Source: Methanotrichaceae archaeon (GTDB taxonomy: Archaea > Halobacteriota > Methanosarcinia > Methanotrichales > Methanotrichaceae). From it: 64,000 nucleotides of DNA. Positions 24,530 through 34,089 of the stretch are shown piece by piece (the stretch's first letter is position 1; every line of letters begins with the position of its first letter). The DNA lies in assembly GCA_013178225.1 (NCBI GenBank), contig JABLXE010000008.1, positions 53,435 through 117,434 of the forward strand, read 5' to 3'. The notes below the pieces were generated by a model, which saw only the letters and a program-made list of their open reading frames with translations, ran no database searches and had not been told where the DNA came from. A program made the position numbers and the translations under genes.

Positions 24530-25271
24530 GCCTTCTGGAATTCGTACCTATTTTTATTTCATGGATGGCGATCCAGGGAGATCGACGCTGACGCTGGCCC
24601 CAATCATCTCAAGGGCAGAGATGAAACCGGGATTCCAGGAGAAAACTTCTGGCTAATTGAGGTTGGTTTATTCTTCTGCACGGTTTTCGGCAGGGAGGCG
24701 TTATGGCCAAAAGACTTATATTCGACGATCACCGTAATATGGTTTATAATTTCAGAAAAACTGACGAAAAGAATCCTGGAATTTGGAGGATATAGTGTTA
24801 GGTAGCTGTGAGGATTATATCTCAATGGATGCGATGGCCATCCCGTTTAGCGATATCGCCAGAGAGCAATGGGACCTGCAGAGAGGCCCCGGTTCGGGAC
24901 CACAACTGCCCCGAAGAAAGAGGCCGGATTTGCTGTGAAGATATTTCGATCCGGAAAAGAACGCCAGATGAATCTATATACCAGATATTTTTGATCTTGG
25001 CAAAACAGAATTTCGGCGGCAAGGTGGGCGATCTTCTTGCCGCTATTTTCCCCAGTAGATATTATGGATTGCTGTCCGCGAAGGCCTGGGCATCGGCCGG
25101 TATACTTCTGCGGATATGAAAGCCTCCTCTCATAAGGTGCGGGCAAAAGTGAAAGAAGCATTGAGAACGCCGACGAGGGAATATTTAAGTATTAGTTATC
25201 AGGTAAGTTGGACACGAATACGATGGCCGTATCGCTCCGATACAGGGAAAATATAACGAGGAGGAAATGAG
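24530..25271. other. long intergenic region upstream of hdrED
   Basis: About 740 bases without a gene I can support. Short open frames on both strands lack binding sites and resemblance to known proteins. Toward the 3' end are the hdrED promoter and leader. Confidence 0.45.
25181..25189 (+). promoter_or_regulatory. TATA box of hdrED
   Basis: ATATTTAAG fits the archaeal TATA motif and precedes the hdrE ATG by about 85 bases, implying a leader of roughly 55-60 bases. A very strong ribosome-binding site (GAGGAGG) ends about eight bases before the ATG at 25272. Confidence 0.5.
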
Positions 25272-26024
25272 ATGGCGTTCTATACGTTGGGCCTCACCTT
25301 TAATCTTGTGATTATCCTCACAGTTATAGTATTGGCTGTTTGGGTATATGGTATATATTTCAACTTTAAGAAATGGGGCCTCGGATCCACTGGCTACCAC
25401 GACCAGCTGCGCAATAGCTTCTGGCTCTTCCTGGCCACCTGGATCAAAGAGGCATTTAAGGACGGCGTGTGGGTATTTATAAGAACTGCAGTTTTGGATG
25501 TCCTTCTTCTCAGGAGGACGCTTGCCAGAAGCCCGATCAGATGGGTCATGCACATGTCCATGTTCTACGGATTTGTAGCCTTGGCGGCTCTGTCCGGCCT
25601 TGGTCTGATGATCGATATCGTGGAGCACTTCAATCTTATGGGGCTGGCTCATGAAGCCGAGATTTGGAAAGAGTACCTGGGATTGCCCTTCGATCTATTC
25701 GGATATCTGCTCCTGTTCGGGGCAACAATTGCCGTATCCAGGAGAATTCTGCTCAAATTCGTGAGGGACAATACAACAGCCTATGATGCCTTCCTGATCG
25801 GCGCAGTTTTCTTGATCACGATTACCGGATTCTATGCCGAGTGGATGCGAGGAAATGCCTTCCTGGTTGGAAATATGTTTGAGTATCCCATTTATGCGCC
25901 TCACTTCGCGCTGATCCATACCATTCTGGCTCTGGGACTGTTCGCATTTGTATTCCCCTGGACCAAGTACATCCACATACTTGCGACCCCCATGACCCTT
26001 CTGGCCAACAGAGGAGGAGAATAA
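25272..26024 (+). CDS. hdrE: heterodisulfide reductase, membrane cytochrome b subunit
   Basis: 250 residues with five strongly hydrophobic segments, starting MAFYTLGLTFNLVIILTVIV. It is the b-type cytochrome subunit of HdrDE, in the NarI-like family. His residues in membrane segments (for example VMHMSMFYGFVALA and HFALIHTILALGLFAFVF) are heme-ligand candidates. It accepts electrons from methanophenazine and passes them to HdrD for reduction of CoM-S-S-CoB, the terminal step of energy conservation in cytochrome-bearing methanogens. Two bases separate it from hdrD. Confidence 0.93.
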   Translation: MAFYTLGLTFNLVIILTVIVLAVWVYGIYFNFKKWGLGSTGYHDQLRNSFWLFLATWIKEAFKDGVWVFIRTAVLDVLLLRRTLARSPIRWVMHMSMFYGFVALAALSGLGLMIDIVEHFNLMGLAHEAEIWKEYLGLPFDLFGYLLLFGATIAVSRRILLKFVRDNTTAYDAFLIGAVFLITITGFYAEWMRGNAFLVGNMFEYPIYAPHFALIHTILALGLFAFVFPWTKYIHILATPMTLLANRGGE

Positions 26025-26026
26025 TA

Positions 26027-27391
26027 ATGGCTGAAAAATCCAAGCCTTTGATGACGGGCTATATGATCTCCACTCAGCTCATGGAGATCGATGGCTGCAA
26101 CAGATGCCAGGAGTGCATGAAGTGGTGCCCGACATTTGCAGTGAGACCAGATCGACCCGGTATCACTCCAATGTACAAGAATGCGAAGTGGAGAGAACTC
26201 ATGGCCAAGAATCAGAGCCTTAGAGCTAAGATCTTTGGCGGCAAGCCTCTGAATGAGGACGAAATGAAGCTCTTCACCGAAGACGTTTATTACTGTACCA
26301 CTTGCGGCGTGTGTGGAACGGTCTGTGAAGCCGGAATTAAGACCGTAGATCTCTGGGAGGCCATGCGGCCCAACCTCGTAGATCGCGGAAACGGTCCCTA
26401 CGGCAAGCAATCGTTCTTCCCGAAGCTGGTCAAAGCCGACCGGAATCCATATCAGGCCAAGCAAGAGGACAGGCTGTGCTGGGTTCCCAAAGATGCCAAG
26501 GTCGATGAGTCCGGCGAGATTGTGTATTTCGCAGGCTGCACTGCGGCTTACAGACAGCAAGCCCTGGGAGTTGCCACCGTAAGAATTTTGAACAAGCTGA
26601 ATGTGGACTTTGCCATGCTGGGCAAAGACGAGTGGTGCTGTGCCTCTGCCATGGTAAGAACCGGCCAGAGAGAGGTCATGGCCGAGCATGCGGTACACAA
26701 TGTCGATGCCCTAAAGGACGCGGGAGCAAAGACCGTGCTCTTTGCCTGTGCCGGATGCATCAGAAACTCCACAGTCGATTGGCCAAGATGGTATGAGGGC
26801 TACATCCCTTACAAGAATGTGCCGCTTTCAGTATTCTTGAGGGAAAAGATCCGAAAGGGCGAGGTAGACTACAAGATTCCACTGAACTACACCGTGACCT
26901 ACCACGATCCCTGTCACAACGGCCGGCATCTGATGCACGAGATCGGAAAGGATTGGGCCTTCGAAGCGTCTCGGCATTGCATCGAGTCCATCCCGGGAGT
27001 AAAATTCAAGGATATGCTGCGGAACAGAGAACTTCAGAGGTGCTGCGGCGCAGGCGGCGGAGTAAAAGCCGGTATTCCCGACCTGGCTCTGGACATGGCC
27101 AAGGCCAGAGTCGTCGATGGAGAAGAAGTCTCTGCAGATGTCATAGCTTCGACCTGTCCGTTCTGCAGAAGGAACATCATGGATGGCAGAAACGATGCCA
27201 AGTCCAGCATTAAGGTGCTGGATGTGGTGGAGCTCATGGCTGCATCCATGGGCCTGGACACGACCATCCCAGAGAATCCGTACACCAAATTCCAGGAGCA
27301 GGATGTACTGGTCTGCGGACCGACAACCTGCACAGTGGAGACCGTCGAGCGCAAGGCGCCCGGCAAGGATCTGGTGGGCGAAGCCCACTAA
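26027..27391 (+). CDS. hdrD: heterodisulfide reductase catalytic iron-sulfur subunit
   Basis: 454 residues. Two 4Fe-4S ferredoxin sites occur: CNRCQECMKWCP (Cys 24, 27, 30, 34) and CTTCGVCGTVCE (Cys 90, 93, 96, 100). Two CCG-type domains follow. The first contains FAGCTAAYRQQALG and EWCCASAMV; the second contains YHDPCHNGRH, LQRCCGAGGG and CPFC, and holds the non-cubane cluster that splits the CoM-CoB disulfide. Peripheral on the inner membrane face through HdrE. The layout equals an HdrC-HdrB fusion, typical of HdrD. Confidence 0.95.
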   Translation: MAEKSKPLMTGYMISTQLMEIDGCNRCQECMKWCPTFAVRPDRPGITPMYKNAKWRELMAKNQSLRAKIFGGKPLNEDEMKLFTEDVYYCTTCGVCGTVCEAGIKTVDLWEAMRPNLVDRGNGPYGKQSFFPKLVKADRNPYQAKQEDRLCWVPKDAKVDESGEIVYFAGCTAAYRQQALGVATVRILNKLNVDFAMLGKDEWCCASAMVRTGQREVMAEHAVHNVDALKDAGAKTVLFACAGCIRNSTVDWPRWYEGYIPYKNVPLSVFLREKIRKGEVDYKIPLNYTVTYHDPCHNGRHLMHEIGKDWAFEASRHCIESIPGVKFKDMLRNRELQRCCGAGGGVKAGIPDLALDMAKARVVDGEEVSADVIASTCPFCRRNIMDGRNDAKSSIKVLDVVELMAASMGLDTTIPENPYTKFQEQDVLVCGPTTCTVETVERKAPGKDLVGEAH

Positions 27392-27397
27392 AGGATG

Positions 27398-27418
27398 CCG
27401 GATATCCGGTCTCCTTTT
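27398..27418 (+). terminator. terminator of hdrED
   Basis: The perfect palindrome CCGGATATCCGG (27398-27409) is followed by a pyrimidine-rich, T-rich tract, starting seven bases after the hdrD stop. Confidence 0.6.
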
Positions 27419-27542
27419 TCCTTATTTTTCCAGTCTCTAGGTTCAGTTCGTTCCTGTTCAATTTTCGACTTTAGATTAGAGCCATAGCTCCGGCGCTTTT
27501 TCAGATGGCATTTTGGCCACAACTCGATATTAAGAATTTGAT

Positions 27543-27567
27543 ATAAAAAAAGAAAGGAGATCTCCCT
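27543..27567 (-). terminator. terminator of large secreted protein gene
   Basis: On the minus strand AAAGGGAGATCTCCTTTC, a hairpin around GGAGATCTCC, runs into seven T residues immediately after the stop at 27568. Confidence 0.7.
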
Positions 27568-29352
27568 TTAGGGGAGTCTCATGTTAGGAAAGCCGCTTGG
27601 GCCGGTTGAGCCGAAGTCTCCTCCAAAAGAGTCGTAGCCGCTGAAGTCGCCGAAGTCATCATCGCCGGGCATTTCCGGGAAAGTATAGTTGGACAGATTG
27701 ACCAAGGACTCGTTTTGGATGCCCGATGCTCGAAGATCGAATTTCGCCATGCTGCCATCTTTATGTACGACGTTTAGCGAGGGCGTGCTAATTGCTCCTC
27801 CAGATCCGGGGAAGTTCAGGGATAGCCTGTCGTTTTGCTGGAGCGGGATATTCGGGCTGACGAAATTAGATTGCTTCCCGCTCTCCGGATCTATGGACGT
27901 CACCTCAAGCCGAACCGTTCCAGGATTGCCGCGTCCAGTGCTCTTCATGGAGAAGCTATCGCCGTTCGGGTTCAGATTTATGTCTAGGTGTCTTCCAGGC
28001 TCTATGCTGGCACCATCAATGGTTACTGATTTGAGGTTTGAATCAACGGAGATGACCGGCTTATACATCCGGTTGCTGCTTAGGGTCAGATTATATCCAT
28101 CTTGGCCCTGCTTGAGGCTCAAATCCATGCTCTGCCACTGTCCGGAGTCCAGATCGGGAATTGATAACGCCGCTGCAAAACCGGGGGCAATTATGGTTGT
28201 CTCCGCTTGGTTCTCCGTCGCATCGTCAGACGAGCTTTCGACGGTCACGTTCAGGCGCGAGGCTTCGGATGGAATGGGGACGAAAATTACGGGCTGGAAC
28301 AGGTCGTTCCCGGAAAATTTCAGCTTTCTCAATTCAGCACCTGGAATCTCGTTCACCAACTGTCCCGAGGGGAGAATACCGACTCTCCGGCCACCTTCGT
28401 CGGTCACCAGAACCCTGGCCATTCCGCTCTGCCAGATTTGGGCCCGTCTTCCGCCGGCAATAGAGCCCTTGCTGCTTCCGAGATCAGAGGCATTCTCTTC
28501 GCTACAAAAATCGCATTCTTGCCGTCCCAGTCGCGGTGAGACGGACACGATCTCCAGGCTGTTGGTGCTGGCGTTGCCAGCATACAGAGACTCGGGCTCG
28601 TCAGGATTGACCGAGGACTGATAGCTCCAGGTATTCGAATCCCTGTGAACTGTCACATACCTGCTCTCTTTGGGCCAGTTGTTGTCATATACGAAGATTC
28701 TGTGGGTTCCGTTCCCAGCATCTTCAACTGCATAAGGGGTTATTGAATGGCCGCCACTTCCATCCGGCTGGTAGATGCCCATAACCCACCATTCGCCAGC
28801 CTCTGAGCCGTTCTCAAATGTCTCGATGAGGGTATCCAGGACCTCATTTGGAGAATCGGATACCCGGTTGGACCCGCCGGGAGTGGTGACTTGAGTGACC
28901 CACCAGTAGCCGATCTCCCTCTGCAGCAGCTCGTTATCAAGCGATAGATCAATTGCCCTGGGGCCTCCGAAATCATCCGGATTTTTTTGATAGTAATATA
29001 TGAGGTCGCTTAATACCGCAATCCCCTCGCAGTGCCCGTAGCTCATGGCTTGAATGGCCTGGTTCATCCAGCGCTTTGCGGGAAGGGTGAGAACGCAGTT
29101 TCCATCTGCAGTGCTGGCACACACCTGGTCTCCGAACATGCGCTGCATCTCCACTGCAGTCAGGTCCACCACCGATAAATCACTGCCGTAGTTCTGAAAG
29201 CCGAACCCGTTTACATCGGGCCTAAAGCCGCTGTCAATTGATTTCTCGGTCCCGTTCGGTGTACCGTCGGTATCTAGGGCCACGGTCTCATATGGTGTGA
29301 TGAAAACCAGAGCCGATAAAAAGATCACAAGAGCTAAAGGATACAATCTCAT
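27568..29352 (-). CDS. large secreted protein with papain-like Cys/His/Asn motif arrangement
   Basis: About 594 residues from the ATG at 29352, which has GGAGGA nine bases upstream (an in-frame TTG at 29403 would spoil the signal peptide). A signal peptide (MRLYPLALVIFLSALVFITP) leads to a domain of about 220 residues. There YGHCEGIAVLSDL, later GGHSITPYAV and then VYDNNWP occur in the order and spacing of a Cys-His-Asn cysteine-peptidase triad. The remaining 350 residues are beta-rich and Ser/Gly/Asn-rich with many NxS/T sites, ending in a Gly/Phe/Asp-rich tail. Location extracellular. Peptidase function is an inference from three short motifs. Confidence 0.75.
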   Translation of the reverse strand: MRLYPLALVIFLSALVFITPYETVALDTDGTPNGTEKSIDSGFRPDVNGFGFQNYGSDLSVVDLTAVEMQRMFGDQVCASTADGNCVLTLPAKRWMNQAIQAMSYGHCEGIAVLSDLIYYYQKNPDDFGGPRAIDLSLDNELLQREIGYWWVTQVTTPGGSNRVSDSPNEVLDTLIETFENGSEAGEWWVMGIYQPDGSGGHSITPYAVEDAGNGTHRIFVYDNNWPKESRYVTVHRDSNTWSYQSSVNPDEPESLYAGNASTNSLEIVSVSPRLGRQECDFCSEENASDLGSSKGSIAGGRRAQIWQSGMARVLVTDEGGRRVGILPSGQLVNEIPGAELRKLKFSGNDLFQPVIFVPIPSEASRLNVTVESSSDDATENQAETTIIAPGFAAALSIPDLDSGQWQSMDLSLKQGQDGYNLTLSSNRMYKPVISVDSNLKSVTIDGASIEPGRHLDINLNPNGDSFSMKSTGRGNPGTVRLEVTSIDPESGKQSNFVSPNIPLQQNDRLSLNFPGSGGAISTPSLNVVHKDGSMAKFDLRASGIQNESLVNLSNYTFPEMPGDDDFGDFSGYDSFGGDFGSTGPSGFPNMRLP

Positions 29353-29486
29353 TTTCGTCCTCCTGGAATGGAGATGGAAAGGATCTATGCTTCTCTCCTT
29401 CACTTATATTCTTCTGCCTTCGCCGGGATTCTGGGAGGGTCGTTGGAAAAAATGCAGCTGGGACGGGATCCAGAAGGTACATAAGC

Positions 29487-29496
29487 TTTAAATTTT
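29487..29496 (+). promoter_or_regulatory. TTTAAATTTT-type promoter element
   Basis: TTTAAATTTT, in the context AAGCTTTAAATTTTGG, lies about 45 bases before the ATG at 29538. The same motif at a similar distance precedes the secreted genes starting at 52483, 53292 and 53773. Confidence 0.5.
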
Positions 29497-29537
29497 GGAA
29501 CCGCTGTAGCTAGCCTCCAAAATAGGAGACGAATTTT

Positions 29538-29849
29538 ATGAAGAGCCTAAAATCAGTCGTAATGCTTATGCTGGCCTTCTCAGCACTCTATCTTGGGCTG
29601 GCCCTGGCAGAGAGCATCCAGAGTTCGCAAGGTAACGCCACTGTCGACCTGAATCAGAGCAACGAAACGCTGAACGCCACCACAAACGAGACTCTTGCCA
29701 ACCTGACCCTGGATAACCTGACCATGTCCAATGCCACTCTAGCCAATGCGACGATCACCAACTCCACCATCTTAAATAATGAAACTGAACTTCTAAACGA
29801 TACCAATCCCTTTGCAAACGTCAAGGGCCGCCAGCCGTCACGCCATTAG
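29538..29849 (+). CDS. short secreted protein composed of N-glycosylation sequons
   Basis: 103 residues. A signal peptide (MKSLKSVVMLMLAFSALYLG, then LALAES) is followed by about 65 residues carrying twelve Asn-X-Ser/Thr sequons nearly back to back (ATTNETLANLTLDNLTMSNA and so on). A short basic tail ends KGRQPSRH. Composition is almost only Asn, Thr, Leu, Ser and Ala, with no Cys. If AglB uses these sites, the mature protein would be a dense N-glycan carrier, like a mucin core. No family recognised. A smaller analogue is encoded at 53552-53773. The start has AGGAGACG eight bases upstream. Confidence 0.75.
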   Translation: MKSLKSVVMLMLAFSALYLGLALAESIQSSQGNATVDLNQSNETLNATTNETLANLTLDNLTMSNATLANATITNSTILNNETELLNDTNPFANVKGRQPSRH

Positions 29850-29921
29850 AGGCTGAAAAAAGAATACTTCGCTTTTCTTGTTTTTTATTTTATCGCCGGA
29901 AGCAAACCCCATCCACAATCT

Positions 29922-31436
29922 CTATCCGATCATCAATCTGCCCAAGGTGACCAGGAATAGAGCCATGAGCAGCCATCCGATTATTCCTTCGGCGATTCCC
30001 AGGTATTTATAGTGGCCGTTGAAGGGCAGGCCTTTGGAGTTGGCAGTGAAGGCGATAGTGCTGTAATAGAGCGAGGCCACGGCCAGGTGCCATCCGTGAA
30101 GGTCCTCAAAGCCGTGCACTCCTCTGCCCAGAAATAACGCAATGGAAAATAGTAATATTATAAATGCTCCACAATAAAGAGCATAATGGGGACGAACTCC
30201 ATAGCCGCAGGAGAGCCAGGCCACCACATCCAGGAACTTCGAGGCCCCTATTTCCTTATGCATCTGGTTCAAATGCCTGTACACATAATAGCAGTCATTG
30301 GCATCGCTGCTCTGGCCCAGATCTTTATAGTTCTTGACCATTGACAGAAAGGCGGAGGTGTCATAGCTGAGCACGTTTTCAATGGCCTCCCAGGGCACCA
30401 TTAAGCGGTTGATATCTGCTTTGGCCAAAAACAGCTTGGAGCCTTCGCCGAAGACTGCTCCCTCCAGGTCCATTTTAGTGATCTTGGTGCTGTTTAAAGA
30501 CAGGTCTTCATCGAAAGCGGCCCCCCTAAAATCTGCGGATGAGAGAAATTGGGCGTTGTCGAAGCTGACGTCTCCCTCAAACCGGGATGAATCGAAATAT
30601 GTCGGCCCGCTGAACTTGGCATCGACAAAATTGGCTTCTTTTCTAAAAGATGCATCTGAAAAGATCGAATCCATGGAGAAATAAGATCGTTCGAAGTTTG
30701 CCGGACCCAAGAAGGAACTACTATAGAAATTGGCGCCGTTGTCGAACAGAGTGGCATGCAAGTCTGCATATCCATCGACCACAGTACCTTCAAAAGAACC
30801 ATAGGTATTAAAAGAGCTTCCAGTAAAATCTGCGTCTTTGAGAAAATGCGTGAACTCGAAGTTGGCATAAGCTCCGTTGAACTGAGACAGGTAAAAAGGC
30901 GCATTTTGTGAGAAAGTTGCGTTGTAAAATGTTGCAAACTTGTCAAACCAAACGTTTCCAAAGTCGGCCCGGTTCCCAAAAAAGGCGTAGTCGAAAGTGC
31001 CCCCTTCAGGGAAGCGGGACATGTTGAAGCTGACGTTGCCTGAGAAACGGCTGTTATTGAAGTTTGCCTCCTTCATGAAATTTGTGCCGTTGAACAGAGC
31101 GCTGCGCTCAAAGGTTGTATTTTCGAAATTGATATTCTCGAAGAATGTGATCCCGTTGCATGATATGTTTCCTTCAATTACAGAATTTATTATCTTTATG
31201 GGATAATACTGAGACTTATTCAACTCCAGATCGCCCATTACAGATACGCCGTCCAATACCACCGGGCTGCTATTGGCAGCAACCAGTACATCTCCGGCTG
31301 AGATCTCGCTGTAAGGGAGAGGGTTAGGGAGAATTTCGTCTGACTCAGAAGGGGCCGCATCTGTCAGCGCTACTAGTGCTATCGCTAAAACAAGATATAG
31401 CTTTAAGATGAGACGACACCTCGCTTTCTTAGGCAG
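29922..31436 (-). CDS. secreted pentapeptide-repeat-like protein with C-terminal two-helix channel-like membrane domain
   Basis: About 505 residues if translation begins at the CTG at 31436, which gives PKKARCRLILKLYLVLAIAL, a good signal sequence; the first conventional start is a GTG at 31262, which would remove it. Residues from about 95 to 330 are pentapeptide-type repeats (A/S-x-F-x-x-A/S-x-F: ADFTGSSFNTYGSFEGTVVD), forming a quadrilateral beta-helix. The C-terminal 110 residues have two membrane helices flanking LYYSTIAFTANSKG, resembling the pore loop of two-transmembrane channels. It may be a surface-exposed sensor or anchored channel. The combination is recognised in other prokaryotes, but the ligand or ion is unknown. 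Confidence 0.7.
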   Translation of the reverse strand: MPKKARCRLILKLYLVLAIALVALTDAAPSESDEILPNPLPYSEISAGDVLVAANSSPVVLDGVSVMGDLELNKSQYYPIKIINSVIEGNISCNGITFFENINFENTTFERSALFNGTNFMKEANFNNSRFSGNVSFNMSRFPEGGTFDYAFFGNRADFGNVWFDKFATFYNATFSQNAPFYLSQFNGAYANFEFTHFLKDADFTGSSFNTYGSFEGTVVDGYADLHATLFDNGANFYSSSFLGPANFERSYFSMDSIFSDASFRKEANFVDAKFSGPTYFDSSRFEGDVSFDNAQFLSSADFRGAAFDEDLSLNSTKITKMDLEGAVFGEGSKLFLAKADINRLMVPWEAIENVLSYDTSAFLSMVKNYKDLGQSSDANDCYYVYRHLNQMHKEIGASKFLDVVAWLSCGYGVRPHYALYCGAFIILLFSIALFLGRGVHGFEDLHGWHLAVASLYYSTIAFTANSKGLPFNGHYKYLGIAEGIIGWLLMALFLVTLGRLMIG

Positions 31437-31697
31437 GCTTTAACCTAATAAGCCTTTCTGTAATCTTTTATTTAGTATATTCAGTGAAAAATATATGTGC
31501 GGTATTGGCTATCAAATCAAAGTCCCGTGGAGTTCAGGGCATCGGCAAGTATCGTTTGAAGTCCGGACCGCTCATATGTTTCTGGACCCCCTTATCGCCT
31601 CCTCTTGATCGGGGAAATTTCAAGTACAAGGGATATCAAGTAGAAAGATCTATAGGCCACATGCGTTATCGGCTGCAGAAAGCCGGGACCCCTAGAA

Positions 31698-32882
31698 ATG
31701 ACCGAGATTCGAGACCCCATTCACGGCTACATAAAACTGAATCCATTGGCCCAGTCGCTGGCCGACACGCCTCCTGTGCAAAGGCTGCGCTGGATAAAGC
31801 AGCTGGGCCTTGCTAACCTGGTTTACCCGGGCGCCAATCACAGCCGGTTTGAACACAGCCTGGGAGTCTATCACCTGGCATACACTCTGTCAGAGCATCT
31901 GGACCTCGATCCGGAGGAGCGGCTGAGGGTCGAAGCGGCGGCATTGCTGCACGATATTGGACACGGGCCCCTGTCTCATGTCACCGAGTCTGCGCTTTCT
32001 CCGTTCCTGAGAACAGAGCACGAGAGCATCATCGATTGGCTCAAACGTGGTGAGCTGAGAGACGTGCTGCAGGATTACGGGCTCAACCCTCACGAGATTC
32101 AGTCCCTGATAAAAGGGTCCAAGCTGGGACAGATCGTGAACAGCGAGATAGACGCGGATCGAATGGACTATCTGATGAGAGATGCTCACTACACCGGCGT
32201 AGCCTACGGAGTGATCGACCACCTGCGTTTGATTGAAAAGATGACGCTTCACCAGGGAAGGCTGGCCGTCGAGGCGGGAGGAATTCAGGCCGCCACTTCG
32301 CTTCTGATATCCCGCCTGCTGATGCACCCGTCGGTTTATTACCACCATGTCAGTCGCATTGCCGAGAGCATGATCTCAAGCGGCATTCGGGCCATGATCG
32401 AGAACGGAGCCGAGGCTTCAGAGATCAAATGCATGGATGACTTTCAGCTCTTTTCAGCCATGTCCTCTGGGGGCGGTCTGGCTGAAGAGATGATCTCCAG
32501 AATTAAAAGCCGGAGGCTCTTCAAGCGGGCGGTCTACGTGGGCCTGGATAGCCTGGACTCGCCCCTTTCCCGGTCAAGCGAGTCGAGAATGGCCCAGGAG
32601 GTAGCGGATATCGCCGGCCTTCCGGCCGAATATGTGCTGGTTGATTATCCATCTCTTCCCGATTCTGCGGAAGGGGATTTTCCGTCCATAGTTGGGGAAA
32701 AGACCATGTCGCTGCGGGAGGTTTCACCCCTGGTGGCCATACTGGAGAGAGCAGAGAGGGCATCCTGGAGGTTCGGCGTTTACTGCCGAAAAGAAGATCG
32801 AGACCGTGTGGCTCAGGCAGCTCGAAGGTGCTTCAACCTGAAGAGGAGCACGGTTCAGAACACCCTGGCCGATATGGAATAA
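31698..32882 (+). CDS. HD-domain phosphohydrolase (dNTPase/SAMHD1-like)
   Basis: 394 residues starting MTEIRDPIHGYIKLNPLAQS, the usual opening of archaeal dGTPase-like HD proteins. The metal-binding set is present: H in NHSRFEHSLGVYHLA, HD in AALLHDIGHGPLSHVTE, and the later Asp in VNSEIDADRMDYLMRDAHYT. Active-site arginine and tyrosine positions of SAMHD1-type enzymes (RLRWIKQLG, DRMDYL, Y) are in place. It probably hydrolyses nucleoside triphosphates to control dNTP pools. The C-terminal 100 residues are a helical accessory region. Monocistronic. Confidence 0.88.
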   Translation: MTEIRDPIHGYIKLNPLAQSLADTPPVQRLRWIKQLGLANLVYPGANHSRFEHSLGVYHLAYTLSEHLDLDPEERLRVEAAALLHDIGHGPLSHVTESALSPFLRTEHESIIDWLKRGELRDVLQDYGLNPHEIQSLIKGSKLGQIVNSEIDADRMDYLMRDAHYTGVAYGVIDHLRLIEKMTLHQGRLAVEAGGIQAATSLLISRLLMHPSVYYHHVSRIAESMISSGIRAMIENGAEASEIKCMDDFQLFSAMSSGGGLAEEMISRIKSRRLFKRAVYVGLDSLDSPLSRSSESRMAQEVADIAGLPAEYVLVDYPSLPDSAEGDFPSIVGEKTMSLREVSPLVAILERAERASWRFGVYCRKEDRDRVAQAARRCFNLKRSTVQNTLADME

Positions 32883-33045
32883 ATAGCTCTCTTTCCCAAA
32901 GTGACTCCCAGAGTGGCCATGCAGATAGAGTGAAAACCATTTTTAGAACTGCTGGTTGCCGAAACATGATATTATGGAATCGCAGCAATCAGCAGATTAC
33001 AGTTGCGACAGCAAAATTTAAGTCTTGCCGAAGAGAGTATAGCTG

Positions 33046-33492
33046 ATGGCGTTTCCAAACGAGAGAGGCTCTTTTGGCGACAAGAGAGTGCTGATCAAGA
33101 CCATTCAAACCCTCAATCAACACCTTCCCGGCAGGCGATTGTCTCTTACCGAACTCATTTCCATGGAAAAGCCGGGCATAAAGGGAAAGGACAACACCTT
33201 CTTCGTAATAGACCGGGTGGAGCTGGACCTGCTCTGCAGCTCCCTTCCGCGCTTCATGTGGAGCCGCCTGAGACTGCCGGTGATCATTGAAATGACGCCC
33301 GACTATGGAAAGGGTGCCGCCAGAATACAGGGCGAGGCGGAGGTGGAGGCCTTGGCCAAGGTTCTCGGAAAGGACCTGCACCTCGAAAAATCCATGATAA
33401 TCTACATGCCTGAAGTGAGGGAGCTGCGAAGAAAGCTGCCCACCACGACTCAATACGCCTTTGTGACCTCTTTGCGAGATCATAGCTATTGA
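33046..33492 (+). CDS. UPF0216 (DUF61) protein
   Basis: 148 residues. The core LNQHLPGRRLSLTELISMEK, DNTFFVIDRVELDLLCSSLP and RLRLPVIIEMTPDYGKGAAR, then IQGEAEVEALAKVLG, follows the UPF0216/DUF61 pattern restricted to archaea. Function unknown. It is followed after about 45 bases by the helical-repeat gene and thiD, all in the same direction. Confidence 0.82.
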   Translation: MAFPNERGSFGDKRVLIKTIQTLNQHLPGRRLSLTELISMEKPGIKGKDNTFFVIDRVELDLLCSSLPRFMWSRLRLPVIIEMTPDYGKGAARIQGEAEVEALAKVLGKDLHLEKSMIIYMPEVRELRRKLPTTTQYAFVTSLRDHSY

Positions 33493-33537
33493 GACACTTT
33501 AAATGTTTTGGACACCTGTAAGTACTTGGTGGAAATC

Positions 33538-34089
33538 ATGTCCGAGGATAAATTGGCAGAAGGCGTGCAAAAGTTCGCTGAGCGAATGAATCAGGGTGCT
33601 TACAGGGAAGCTGCCAAGATCAAATCAGATTATGCACTTCCTAATGAGATGCTACAGAGTGCAGCCAAGTCTGCCTTCGATGACTGTATGAAGAGGGGGG
33701 ACTACTCCATTGCTGCAGATATCGCCAAGCAGTACGGTCTTTCCTCCAAACTCAGGACCGATGCCGCGCTGAGGTCTTTTCACAGAAAAATAGACAGCGA
33801 ATTCTACCGGGCGGCTGCCGAATACGCCAAGGAGTTTGAGCTGCCGGAGAGCGTAGTCCGAGATGCGGCCATACAGGCCTTTAACCAGAGCCTGAGCTTC
33901 GGCTTGGTCAAGAACGCGGCAGAGATTGCCGAAGATTTCGACCTGCCTGAGAGCATGAAGATGGAGGCGGCCAAGAAGTCATTCGAACAGCACATGAACG
34001 CCGGTCTCTACCGCAAGGCCTTAAAGATCGCTCTCAAGTACAAGCTGCCTCAGGAGATGGTAGAAGAGGCGGAGGGAAAGATCTCTTGA
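33538..34089 (+). CDS. helical-repeat protein of unknown function
   Basis: 183 residues from the ATG at 33538 (a TTG at 33508 would add ten weak residues). The sequence is five copies of a repeat of about 32 residues, consensus FxxxMxxGxYxxAAxIAxxYxLPxxxxxxAAxxA, for instance [20 protein letters not shown]. This is a TPR/HAT-like helix-turn-helix solenoid for protein binding. Cytosolic. Its stop overlaps the TTG of thiD (TTGA), so the two are translationally coupled. Confidence 0.75.
   Translation: MSEDKLAEGVQKFAERMNQGAYREAAKIKSDYALPNEMLQSAAKSAFDDCMKRGDYSIAADIAKQYGLSSKLRTDAALRSFHRKIDSEFYRAAAEYAKEFELPESVVRDAAIQAFNQSLSFGLVKNAAEIAEDFDLPESMKMEAAKKSFEQHMNAGLYRKALKIALKYKLPQEMVEEAEGKIS

Noticed and set aside
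24808..25161. Overlapping open frames on both strands upstream of hdrE
   Set aside because: No binding site, no family likeness, and neither strand shows protein-like composition.
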